42,846 nucleotides of DNA from positions 1-42,846 of the forward strand of contig JANWKN010000034.1 in NCBI GenBank assembly GCA_025451355.1, written 5' to 3'. Under the pieces are notes generated by a model that was not told the DNA's origin, did not search any database, and was given only the letters and a program-made list of their open reading frames with translations. Below, piece by piece: positions 9,387-17,122 of the stretch (positions within the stretch are counted from its first letter, which is position 1; every line of letters begins with the position of its first letter). Source of the stretch: Pseudolabrys sp. (GTDB lineage: Bacteria > Pseudomonadota > Alphaproteobacteria > Rhizobiales > Xanthobacteraceae). The translations under genes were made by a program, and so were the position numbers.

Positions 9387-10097
9387 ATGGCGACCGCAGC
9401 CCCCTTGATGCCAAAGGCGACCGCCGTCTGGCTGTTGGACAACACTGCGCTCTCATTCGACCAGATCGCGGAGTTCTGCAAGCTGCACCCGCTTGAAGTG
9501 AAGGCGATCGCCGACGGCGACGCCGCGCAGGGAATCAAGGGCCTCGATCCTATCGTGACGGGGCAATTGACGCGCGAGCAGATCGCCGATGCGGAGAAAA
9601 ATCCCGATACGCGCTTAAAGCTCACCGAGCCGAAAGTCGCGGTTCCCACCGCCGAGCGGAGCAAGAAAGGTCCGCGTTATACGCCGGTTTCGCGCCGTCA
9701 GGATCGGCCGAATGCGATTCTCTGGTTGGTGCGCAATCACCCCGAGCTCAAGGACAGCGCGATCATGCGCCTCGTTGGAACGACGAAATCGACCATCGCT
9801 TCGATCCGCGACCGCACGCACTGGAATTCGGCCAACCTTACGCCGATGGACCCGGTGACACTCGGTCTTGCCTCTCAAATCGACCTCGACCTCGAAGTGC
9901 AACGCGCCAACAAGGAAAAACCGGCGCCAGCCGACACCGGGGCGACCCTGCTGCCAGCCGCCGAGACGACCGCGCGCAAGGAAGCGGAAGTCGCGACCAC
10001 AGCCGAGCCGGAGAAGAAGCCGCGTGAGCTCGATGTCAGCGCCGTGTTCGCCAAGCTCAAGCAACTCGGCGGCAAAGGCGAGAAAGACGGCGAGTAA
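9387..10097 (+). CDS. trcR: Cell cycle transcriptional regulator TrcR (DUF1013)
   Basis: A 236-residue protein matching TrcR, the DUF1013 family conserved in alphaproteobacteria and linked to cell-cycle transcription in Caulobacter. Visible family blocks are MPKATAVWLLDNTALSF near the start, CKLHPLEVKAIADG, GLDPIV and, in the second half, RPNAILWLVRNHPELKD followed by IMRLVGTTKSTIASIRDRTHW, two HTH-like units. The tail after residue 170 is low complexity (Ala, Pro, Glu, Lys). TAGAGGAGA is a strong ribosome site for ATG 9387. Confidence 0.9.
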   Translation: MATAAPLMPKATAVWLLDNTALSFDQIAEFCKLHPLEVKAIADGDAAQGIKGLDPIVTGQLTREQIADAEKNPDTRLKLTEPKVAVPTAERSKKGPRYTPVSRRQDRPNAILWLVRNHPELKDSAIMRLVGTTKSTIASIRDRTHWNSANLTPMDPVTLGLASQIDLDLEVQRANKEKPAPADTGATLLPAAETTARKEAEVATTAEPEKKPRELDVSAVFAKLKQLGGKGEKDGE

Positions 10098-10457
10098 GCG
10101 CGGCGGAAATTTTTCGCCGCTATTTCAGAAATTTCTACCGACTGATTTGCACATCGCCCGCGCACGGGTAATGCGGTATGGCACGTTGCGCGCGGATCGC
10201 AACAATGTGAAGACCGCGTGTGCGCGCATTGCGCGCGGAATTGCGGTCAAAGTTCGACATCGGCACCATTAGAGATTCCAAATTAAGTTTGCCTTCACGA
10301 GTGCGGCCGAGGATCGCGCCCGTTGAAGATCGAGCGGCGACCAACTCACGACCATGACTGGACATGTGGCTGTGAGCTCGCCCTCAATCTAGGGCGTACT
10401 CAGCCGCGCGGGCCGATCCCCACCCGGTATTCGCGCGGCCGGACTTGTGAAGACGTC
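10098..10457. other. 360-base gap without a supported gene
   Basis: Apart from the hairpin just after trcR, nothing here can be supported. A minus-strand open frame (10135-10365, 76 codons) and a long plus-strand frame entering from 10323 exist, but neither shows recognisable motifs, a good ribosome site, or convincing codon use. The gap may hold the MBL gene's 3' UTR and decayed sequence. Confidence 0.5.
10100..10126 (+). terminator. Possible terminator after trcR
   Basis: GCGGCG (10100-10105) and CGCCGC (10115-10120) enclose an A/T-rich loop and are followed by TATTTC. The hairpin begins directly after the trcR stop. The T-tract is short, so termination strength is uncertain. Confidence 0.5.
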
Positions 10458-11270
10458 TCAATATCCCCGCGTTCCGTTGATCGCCGCGATGTAGCGCGCG
10501 ACCGATCTTTCCAGAACTTGCTTGGCGTCTCTGGCGATGACGCGGTCGAAATAGTGGCCGTAGATCATGTCGAACCGGAATTGCGCCAACGACTTGCCGA
10601 TGTGCTCGACTTCGCGCGCCGACAACGGAATGAAATTCGGATAGCTACGCATGAAAGACAGCCACTTACGGTCCGTGGCGACCGTGAGGATGTCGCCGGC
10701 GCAGACAATGCCGCGCCCGTCTGCGCCGCCGGCCCAATGCATCACCGTGCCGCCCGGAAAATGTCCGCCGCAGCGGACCAGCGTGACGCCATTCCAGAGC
10801 GGCAGCGTGTCGCCTTCCCACAATTTCACCGCCGGTCCCTTGCGCATGATCCAGTCCCGATCCGCGGCGTTGAGATGGATCGGACAGTCGAAGGCCTGCG
10901 CCCATTCGTTCATCGTTGTGTAAAAGTGCGGGTGCGAGATCGCGATTGCCTTCAAGCCACCGAGGCCTTTGATCATGCTCACGGTCGCCGCATCGAGCGC
11001 TGCAACGCAGTCCCACAAAATATTGCCGCCTTCCGTGCGCACCAGCAACGCCCGTTGACCGATGGCGAAGCCCGCGCCGATGCCGATCAGACCGGTGTCG
11101 TATTCGTGGAAGCTATTCATGTGGCTTTGCGACAGGGACTCGAGCGTCGTCCAGGTCTGTCCGCGCGGCGGCACGTACTGTCGTTCCTCTTCGCAAATGG
11201 GGCATTCGGCGGGCGACTGCGCGCTCTCCGGATATTGTGTGCCACACGCGGTGCAGATGTAGAAAGGCAT
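10458..11270 (-). CDS. MBL-fold metallo-hydrolase-like protein with N-terminal Cys4 knuckle
   Basis: A 270-residue protein. Residues 6-26 hold a rubredoxin-like zinc or iron knuckle, Cys6-x2-Cys9 and Cys23-x2-Cys26. The rest resembles the metallo-beta-lactamase fold: GNILWDCV, AISHPHFYTTM, GGHFPGG, GIVCAGDIL and a late MIYGHYFD. The usual HxHxDH motif is reduced to His-Pro-His-Phe-Tyr-Thr, so the second metal site is incomplete. ATG 11270 has AAGGA six bases upstream, and an extension to 11318 looks non-coding. Substrate unknown; hydrolase activity should not be assumed. Confidence 0.82.
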   Translation of the reverse strand: MPFYICTACGTQYPESAQSPAECPICEEERQYVPPRGQTWTTLESLSQSHMNSFHEYDTGLIGIGAGFAIGQRALLVRTEGGNILWDCVAALDAATVSMIKGLGGLKAIAISHPHFYTTMNEWAQAFDCPIHLNAADRDWIMRKGPAVKLWEGDTLPLWNGVTLVRCGGHFPGGTVMHWAGGADGRGIVCAGDILTVATDRKWLSFMRSYPNFIPLSAREVEHIGKSLAQFRFDMIYGHYFDRVIARDAKQVLERSVARYIAAINGTRGY

Positions 11271-11364
11271 GTATGTCCTTTGGCTATCGTTACCGTGGCG
11301 TAGACGCTCGCGCCTCATGCATTCTCATTCTGCAACGCCGCTATGCAAGTCGCGCGGCCATTGG

Positions 11365-11398
11365 CCGGTTGTTGGCGATGCAATATTCCAACAACCGG
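11365..11398. repeat. Perfect 11-base inverted repeat in a divergent promoter region
   Basis: CCGGTTGTTGG (11365-11375) and CCAACAACCGG (11388-11398) are exact inverted arms with a 12-base spacer. The element lies between the divergent MBL gene and the small exported-protein gene, with no T-tract. An operator or RNA hairpin in a 5' leader are both possible. Confidence 0.6.
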
Positions 11399-11501
11399 TT
11401 AATACGGCAGAACAATTTAACGTGAGGAACCTTTGTCTTGTGCAAAGCAAAATTTTTGTTATTTCCCTCTCTGAACGCGACGGATTCGCGAGGTACACAA
11501 G

Positions 11502-11741
11502 ATGATATCGCGCAATATCAAATTCATCTCTGCGGCCGCAGTGATTGCACTGCTCGCCACGGTAGCAGTTGCCCGCACGGTGCACACGCATGCTCCGTCG
11601 GCATCCGCACACGCTACGACTGGCAAAGTTATCGGAACGCCCGCCAACCAGTCCGCCTCCCCCTACCGGCATGGAGTCATCGTCTGCGGCATGGCAATCG
11701 ATTCGGATTGTGAAAAGCTCGAAATGTTGTTGCCGATGTAG
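11502..11741 (+). CDS. Small exported protein, unknown function
   Basis: A 79-residue protein with a clear signal peptide (basic start, hydrophobic AAAVIALLATVAVA, probable cleavage near residue 24). The mature part is short, with His/Ser/Ala-rich sequence and two cysteines (VCGMAIDSDCEKLEMLL) that could form a disulfide. I recognise no family. GCGAGG lies upstream of the ATG. The coding call rests on the signal peptide and on a second exported protein gene directly downstream. Confidence 0.6.
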   Translation: MISRNIKFISAAAVIALLATVAVARTVHTHAPSASAHATTGKVIGTPANQSASPYRHGVIVCGMAIDSDCEKLEMLLPM

Positions 11742-11794
11742 GGAGCACAAGCGATATTGTTCGTGACGACAGTCCAGCAATATCGAGCTCTCCC

Positions 11795-12019
11795 GTGCCA
11801 CGATATCTGCTCATCTTCACCGCCATCAGTCTGCTTCTGTCCGGCACCACATCAGCGCTATCGCAATCGGCTCCGGCAAAGCCGAGGAGTCCCGGCGAGA
11901 TCGCCGCGACCGATCGAATTGCCATGGAAAAACGCGCTGTCTGCCAGCGTGAAGCGCGGGCGAAGAAACTGAGCTTCATGCAGCGTCGCACCTACGTAAA
12001 GAGTTGCGTGAAGCGCTGA
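11795..12019 (+). CDS. Small exported protein with PsiF-like cysteine motif
   Basis: A 74-residue protein with a signal peptide (hydrophobic YLLIFTAISLLLSGTTSALS, cleavage near 24). The mature domain carries Cys-x3-AR-AKKLSF-x-RR-x2-Y-x-KSC, which resembles the repeat of PsiF, a phosphate-starvation protein of unknown function. Only one repeat unit is present, so it is shorter than PsiF. The cysteines at about 50 and 72 could pair. A bulged hairpin (AAGAAGCCG and CGGCCTTCTT, about 12026-12058) follows the stop. Confidence 0.6.
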   Translation: MPRYLLIFTAISLLLSGTTSALSQSAPAKPRSPGEIAATDRIAMEKRAVCQREARAKKLSFMQRRTYVKSCVKR

Positions 12020-12153
12020 CAGCGAAGAAGCCGGCTAGGCGCCCGGAACGGCCTTCTTACCACCGCATTGAGTGAAAGACGCCCCGGGACACACCGTGGT
12101 GATCGCGGTATTCTTTTCACAGGCGTCGTAACGCCTGAGGCTGGGAGCTCAGC

Positions 12154-12792
12154 ATGAAATCCGGTGGCCGCCTGACAAAACGTGCGCGCAGCAAAGACGA
12201 ACGCCCGTCGCGAGCGACGGCCGAGAGTGCCGTGCGGACGCTCATTCAATGGGCTGGCGACGACCCCGACAGGGAAGGCCTTCGCGGCACGCCGGCCCGC
12301 GTCGTTCGCGCATACGAAGAATGGTTTGCTGGCTATTTCGAGGATCCGCGCGAATATCTTCAACGCACTTTCGAGGAAGTCGCCGGTTACGACGAAATGG
12401 TGTTGTTGCGCGACATCCGATTCGAATCCCATTGCGAACATCACATCGCGCCGATCATCGGCCGCGTTCACATCGGCTACCTACCGCGCAGGCGCGTTGT
12501 CGGGATTTCCAAGCTGGTGCGCCTGGTCGATGTTTTTGCCAAACGAATGCAAGTTCAGGAGAAAATGACGGCCGAGATCGCCTCGTGTCTCAACAGCGTG
12601 CTGAAGCCGTCGGGCGTGGCAGTCGTCGTCGAAGGTGCCCACGAGTGCATGACGACGCGCGGCGTTCACCGGTCCGATGTGACAATGGTGACGAGCCGCA
12701 TGCTCGGCGTTTTCCGTACGAATTTCAAAACCCGCCAGGAGTTTCTCGCGGCCGTAAAGCTCCGGCACGGCATCGACGACGGATCGATCTGA
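12154..12792 (+). CDS. folE: GTP cyclohydrolase I
   Basis: A 212-residue enzyme converting GTP to 7,8-dihydroneopterin triphosphate, the first step of folate synthesis and also a queuosine entry point. Zinc ligands match the family: Cys94 and His97 in SHCEHHIAP, and Cys165 in [29 protein letters not shown] and QEKMTAEIA are further FolE blocks. The first 20 residues are basic and poorly conserved. It converges with the radical SAM gene, with one base between the stops. Confidence 0.96.
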   Translation: MKSGGRLTKRARSKDERPSRATAESAVRTLIQWAGDDPDREGLRGTPARVVRAYEEWFAGYFEDPREYLQRTFEEVAGYDEMVLLRDIRFESHCEHHIAPIIGRVHIGYLPRRRVVGISKLVRLVDVFAKRMQVQEKMTAEIASCLNSVLKPSGVAVVVEGAHECMTTRGVHRSDVTMVTSRMLGVFRTNFKTRQEFLAAVKLRHGIDDGSI

Positions 12793-12793
12793 A

Positions 12794-14215
12794 TCAGCTC
12801 AGGTGCGGCCCCGGCCCGCCCACCGCCTCGAGTACGGCTTCGCGCCATTCCCGTTTGATCGGCAGAATGGGAGGCATCGGAGCCATATCCGGCTCCGCCG
12901 TGGGCGCCGCGATCGATTCAATGTTCTCCGTCTTCGAACCCCTCCGCATCATTAGATTGTAAATCACCCACTGCGCGCGATGGCGCTTGCCGCTCATGGG
13001 GAATCGCTTGGCGATGGAAGACGTCGCGTAGAAATTTCCATAGGCCCTGCTAACGCCGACGCGCAGCTCGTCGCCCGACATCTGCGCCGGCCGGTAGACG
13101 ACGTGGCCCTGGTCATACATCGTCCAGTCAAAAGAAACGATGCGGTTTGCCTTTTTCATCTCGTACCACGTCAGCGTGCCGGGATAAGGCGTCAGGGTTG
13201 AATAGGCGCAGGCATCGTACTTTGTATCGATGTTGAAGTTGACGGTCTGGTCGAATACGGAAAGATCGTCACCGTCGAACCCATACATGAACAGGCCGAA
13301 CACCATAATGCCGTAGGAGTGCACCTTTTCGACAAGCGCGGCGAAATTCTCCGGCCTGTTGACGTGCTTGTGCACGCTGGTGAGTGTCGAGCGGGATATC
13401 GATTCAAAGCCGATGCTCAGCAGCGTGCATCCGCTTTCGGCCGCGAGTTCGAGCATGCGGTCGTCCTGCGCAAGCTTTGAGGTGACCCCGGCCTGCCACT
13501 GAATTTTGCGTCCCTTCAACGCACGCATGACTTCCTTCGGACGCTCGGGCGTGCCGAAAAAATCCGCGTCGTTGATCGAGATGATGCGCGAACCGCAGTT
13601 TTCCATCTCGTTAATCACTTCATCGACCGGCCGATAGCGGAACTTCAGTCCGTTCATCAGCGGCTCGGCGCAAAACGTGCAGCCCTGGTGACAGCCGCGC
13701 GAGGTCTGCACGAATGTCTTGTTCACGTAGCGATGCTTCTTCAGCAGGTCGTAACGCGGCATAGACAGCCCGACCATCGGGTGCAATTTGGTGGATTTGT
13801 AAGTTCCTTTCATCTGCCCCTGCTTGAGATCGTCGAGCAGCTTGTCGATTACGAGTTCAACCTCGCCGATGACGACCGCATCGGCATGCTTTAGGGCTTC
13901 CTGCGGCATGAAGCTCGGGTGCACGCCGCCCATCACGACGGGAATGCCTTTGGCGCGGAATTCGTCGGCAACCTCGTAGCCGCGGTTGACGTAACTCGTC
14001 ATCGCGGAGATGCCGACGAGATCCGCCTTCAAATCAAAATCTATCGTTTCGATATTCTCGTCCGTCAGCACCACTTCGTACTTGTCGCGCGGAATGCAGG
14101 CCGCGACCGCGAGAAGTCCCGCAAGGGGCGAGTAGAGAGCTCGGTTCATGTAGAGCGGGCGGGTGGTGAGAGAATCGGTTTTCGGATTAATGAGATGAAT
14201 GACGCGCGAGGCCAC
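12794..14215 (-). CDS. B12-binding-type radical SAM enzyme, unknown substrate
   Basis: A 473-residue enzyme with an N-terminal Rossmann-like cobalamin-binding domain (LINPKTD, PLAGLLAVAACIP, VGISAMTSY, GGVHPSFMPQEAL, about 5-125) and a radical SAM barrel. The cluster motif is Cys175-x3-Cys179-x2-Cys182 in TSRGCHQGCTFC, followed by RYRPVDEVINEM. The B12 domain lacks DxHxxG, as is common in this class. The last 60 residues are Pro-rich and low complexity. The start is GTG 14215 with AGGAGA upstream. Hopanoid methylases belong to the wider class, but the N-terminus does not look like HpnP to me. Substrate cannot be called. Confidence 0.87.
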   Translation of the reverse strand: MASRVIHLINPKTDSLTTRPLYMNRALYSPLAGLLAVAACIPRDKYEVVLTDENIETIDFDLKADLVGISAMTSYVNRGYEVADEFRAKGIPVVMGGVHPSFMPQEALKHADAVVIGEVELVIDKLLDDLKQGQMKGTYKSTKLHPMVGLSMPRYDLLKKHRYVNKTFVQTSRGCHQGCTFCAEPLMNGLKFRYRPVDEVINEMENCGSRIISINDADFFGTPERPKEVMRALKGRKIQWQAGVTSKLAQDDRMLELAAESGCTLLSIGFESISRSTLTSVHKHVNRPENFAALVEKVHSYGIMVFGLFMYGFDGDDLSVFDQTVNFNIDTKYDACAYSTLTPYPGTLTWYEMKKANRIVSFDWTMYDQGHVVYRPAQMSGDELRVGVSRAYGNFYATSSIAKRFPMSGKRHRAQWVIYNLMMRRGSKTENIESIAAPTAEPDMAPMPPILPIKREWREAVLEAVGGPGPHLS

Positions 14216-14333
14216 GAAAATCTCCTCTGCTCGAGACCTTGACCCAATGTCGTGTGCGCGGAGTGGTTCCCGTTCACACCAATAAATATGGTCGCAGTGA
14301 ACTCTCCAATCGCCAGCCCGGTGGGACAGAGCC

Positions 14334-14372
14334 CCGCCCGAGCGCAGACGTCCCCTGATCGCGCTCGGGCGG
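14334..14372. repeat. Perfect 12-base inverted repeat downstream of rlpA
   Basis: CCGCCCGAGCGC (14334-14345) pairs exactly with GCGCTCGGGCGG (14361-14372) across a 15-base loop. It starts about 36 bases past the rlpA stop on the minus strand. There is no U-tract, so it may stabilise the mRNA end or act with Rho rather than be a classic intrinsic terminator. Confidence 0.6.
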
Positions 14373-14407
14373 TCGGCTCGCCTCCCCTTGCCTTTCGGCG
14401 CCCCGAC

Positions 14408-14968
14408 TTAGTGGACGACGTCTAGTTTGACCTTCGCTATGCCTCTCCCCACAATTCCCAATGATTCAGCGGCAGAATACGAAACGTCGACAACGCGGCC
14501 CGCAATGTACGGGCCGCGATCGTTGACGCGAACTGTTACCGAGCGACCGGTGGTGAGGTTCGTCACGCGCAGCCGAGTGCCGAACGGCAAGGAGCGATGC
14601 GCGGCAGTCATCCCATTGGGATCGAATCTTTCGCCGCTCGCAGTCGGCTGTTCGTCCGAGTAGAAGCTGGCAATTCCGTGCGAGGCAAACTGCGTCTCGA
14701 TAGGACGTTTGAGCGGTGTGTGTCTTATCCGTTTGACCGCCACGTGCCGCACGGTCGGCTCGCCACTTTGCTCGAGCAGCACCTGCCGATTGGCAGCGGG
14801 CATGCCCGATTTGTTGGTGGCAACCGTGTACTGATTGCAGGCGCCAAGCGTGATTGCGGCAATCGCGACAGGAATGAGGCGCGCAAAATTCCGGAAACGG
14901 TAATGCGCGACGCGATTGTTCGTCGCTGTCTCAACACACTGATTTACTGCACAACCACAAAAAGACAT
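14408..14968 (-). CDS. rlpA: Septal ring lytic transglycosylase-like lipoprotein RlpA
   Basis: A 186-residue outer-membrane or periplasmic lipoprotein with a double-psi beta-barrel domain. The lipobox is LGAC with Cys44. The DPBB blocks are HGIASFYSDEQPTASGERFDP, MTAAHRSLPFGTRLRVTNL, VRVNDRGPYIAGRVVDVSYSAAESLGI and VKLDVV. RlpA of some species cleaves naked glycan strands at the septum. No SPOR domain is present here, so septal targeting is not shown. ATG 14968 was chosen over 15109 because it gives a shorter pre-lipobox leader; that leader is still long (about 43 residues), so the start is uncertain. Confidence 0.85.
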   Translation of the reverse strand: MSFCGCAVNQCVETATNNRVAHYRFRNFARLIPVAIAAITLGACNQYTVATNKSGMPAANRQVLLEQSGEPTVRHVAVKRIRHTPLKRPIETQFASHGIASFYSDEQPTASGERFDPNGMTAAHRSLPFGTRLRVTNLTTGRSVTVRVNDRGPYIAGRVVDVSYSAAESLGIVGRGIAKVKLDVVH

Positions 14969-15138
14969 TTGCGAGTCCCCGTGCGTCAAAATCCGACAGC
15001 CAATCGGGGCGAGACCGTGGCCGGATTGCCGCAAAGGCAGGACCGCAATGCTTTTGGTATTCTGTGTGATCGATTTACCACGCGGGGGAACAGTTACGGT
15101 AATTAGCAACCGAATTTACTCATTGCCTCCGTTCCTAA

Positions 15139-17052
15139 TTACCGCCTAGGCCGTGCACTCAGCGCGCTGCCGATCTCATCGAGAACCACTGGATCGTCGA
15201 TTGTGGCCGGCATTGTCCACGGTTCACCGTCGGCAATTTTCTTGATCGTGCCGCGCAGGATTTTTCCCGAACGCGTCTTGGGCAGACGCGCGACGGTGAT
15301 CGCAAGCTTGAACGCCGCGACCGGGCCGATCTTCTCGCGCACCAACGCGACGATTTCCCTCTCGATGTCCGACGGCGGACGGTTCACGCCGGCCTTGAGC
15401 ACGATGAAGCCGCACGGCACTTCGCCTTTGAGATCATCCTTGATGCCGAGCACGGCGCATTCGGCGACGTCGGGATGGCCGGCGAGCACTTCTTCCATGC
15501 CGCCGGTGGAGAGCCTGTGGCCGGCGACATTGATGATGTCGTCGGTGCGGCTCATCACGTAGACGTAGCCGTCCTCATCTTTGTAGCCCGCGTCCGCCGT
15601 CTTGTAGTAGCCGGGAAATTCCGCGAGATAACTTTCCTTGAAACGCGCGTCTTGCTGCCACAGCGTGGGAAAGCAGGCTGGCGGCAGCGGCAGCTTGACC
15701 ACGATCGAGCCGATCTTGTTCGCCGGCTGCACCTTGTTTGCCTCATCGACGATATCGATGGCGTAACCCGGCATCGGCACGCAGGCCGAACCGTAACGGA
15801 CAGGCAGGGCGCCGAGCCCGACCGGATTGCCGGCGATGCACCAGCCCGTTTCCGTCTGCCACCAGTGGTCGATGACCGGCACATTGAGGACTTCTTCCGC
15901 CCACTGGATGGTCGGCGGATCGGCGCGCTCGCCGGCGAGAAATAGCGTGCGGAATTTGGAGAGATCGTATTTCCCGATAAACGTGCCCTTCGGATCCTCT
16001 TTCTTGATGGCGCGGAACGCCGTCGGCGCGGTGAATAGCGCAACAACGCCATGCTGCGCGATCAGGCGCCAGAACGCGCCGGCATCCGGCGTGCCGACCG
16101 GCTTTCCTTCATAAAGAATGGACGTGCAGCCGTGAAACAGCGGCGCATAGACAATGTAGGAATGGCCGACGACCCAGCCGATGTCCGAGCCGGACCACCA
16201 GACTTCGCCGGGCGAGATGCCATAGAAATTCTGCATCGACCATTTGAGCGCGACCATGTGGCCGCCATTGTCGCGCACCACGCCCTTGGGAATTCCCGTC
16301 GTGCCCGACGTGTAGAGAATGTAGAGCGGATCGGTGGCGGCGACTGGAACGCATTCGCTCGTCTTGGCGTAGTTGACCGCATTTTCCCAGACTTTCCGCC
16401 AGTCGCGATCGCGGCCCGCGGTGAGCGCAGCTTCGCATTGCGGGCGCTGGAAAATCATGCACGCCTGCGGCTTGTGCCGCGCGAGATTGATCGCCTCGTC
16501 GAGCAGCGGCTTGTAGGGAACGACACGCGCCCCCTCGATGCCGCAGCTGGCGGAGAGGATCACTTTCGGGCGGCCGTCATCGATGCGGGTCGCGAGCTCC
16601 TTCGCCGCAAAGCCACCGAACACGACCGAATGAACGGCCCCGATGCGGGCGCAGGCGAGCATGGCGAAGACCGCCTCTGGAATCATCGGCATATAGATGA
16701 CGACGCGGTCGTCTTTCTCCACGCCGAACTCGCGTAAAATGGCGCCGAGCAGCTGTACCTCGGACAGCAAGCGGCCATAGGTGAAGGTCTTGACCGTATT
16801 GGTAACGGGCGAATCGTAGATCAGCGCCGGCTGGTCGTTGCGGCCGGCCAGAACGTGACGATCGAGCGCGTTGTAGCAGGTGTTGCAGGTGGCGCCGACA
16901 AACCAACGACCGTAAATGCCGGCCGACGGATCGAAAATTTTCTTCGGCTTCTCGTACCAGTCGATTCCGGCCGCGGCTTCTGCCCAGAACCCCTCCGGGC
17001 TGCGCTGCCACTGCGCATAGACGTCTTGATAGCGGCTGCTGCGGGCGTCCAT
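15139..17052 (-). CDS. prpE: Propionyl-CoA synthetase-like acyl-CoA synthetase (PrpE/Acs family)
   Basis: A 637-residue AMP-forming synthetase that activates propionate or acetate via an acyl-adenylate. The N-terminal block WAEAAAGIDWYEKPKKIFDP and GRWFVGATCNTCYNALDRHV favour PrpE over Acs. The AMP-binding P-loop ILYTSGTTGIPKGVVRDNGGH is near residue 245, the hinge and A8 region is YYKTADAGYKDEDGYVYVMSRTDD, and the catalytic lysine lies in KTRSGKILRGT near 592. ATG 17052 has GGAGG upstream, and the extension to 17142 is not supported. No prpBCD genes are adjacent. Confidence 0.9.
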   Translation of the reverse strand: MDARSSRYQDVYAQWQRSPEGFWAEAAAGIDWYEKPKKIFDPSAGIYGRWFVGATCNTCYNALDRHVLAGRNDQPALIYDSPVTNTVKTFTYGRLLSEVQLLGAILREFGVEKDDRVVIYMPMIPEAVFAMLACARIGAVHSVVFGGFAAKELATRIDDGRPKVILSASCGIEGARVVPYKPLLDEAINLARHKPQACMIFQRPQCEAALTAGRDRDWRKVWENAVNYAKTSECVPVAATDPLYILYTSGTTGIPKGVVRDNGGHMVALKWSMQNFYGISPGEVWWSGSDIGWVVGHSYIVYAPLFHGCTSILYEGKPVGTPDAGAFWRLIAQHGVVALFTAPTAFRAIKKEDPKGTFIGKYDLSKFRTLFLAGERADPPTIQWAEEVLNVPVIDHWWQTETGWCIAGNPVGLGALPVRYGSACVPMPGYAIDIVDEANKVQPANKIGSIVVKLPLPPACFPTLWQQDARFKESYLAEFPGYYKTADAGYKDEDGYVYVMSRTDDIINVAGHRLSTGGMEEVLAGHPDVAECAVLGIKDDLKGEVPCGFIVLKAGVNRPPSDIEREIVALVREKIGPVAAFKLAITVARLPKTRSGKILRGTIKKIADGEPWTMPATIDDPVVLDEIGSALSARPRR

Positions 17053-17122
17053 CGGCGGTCCTCCGGCACTTATTGTGTCGTTACCTGCGCGCGCAAACAA
17101 GCCGTTGCGACACGCCGGGCGG

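Noticed and set aside
10323-11303. 326-codon plus-strand open frame
   Set aside because: Antisense to the MBL-fold gene, Arg/His-rich shadow composition, no motif or ribosome site.
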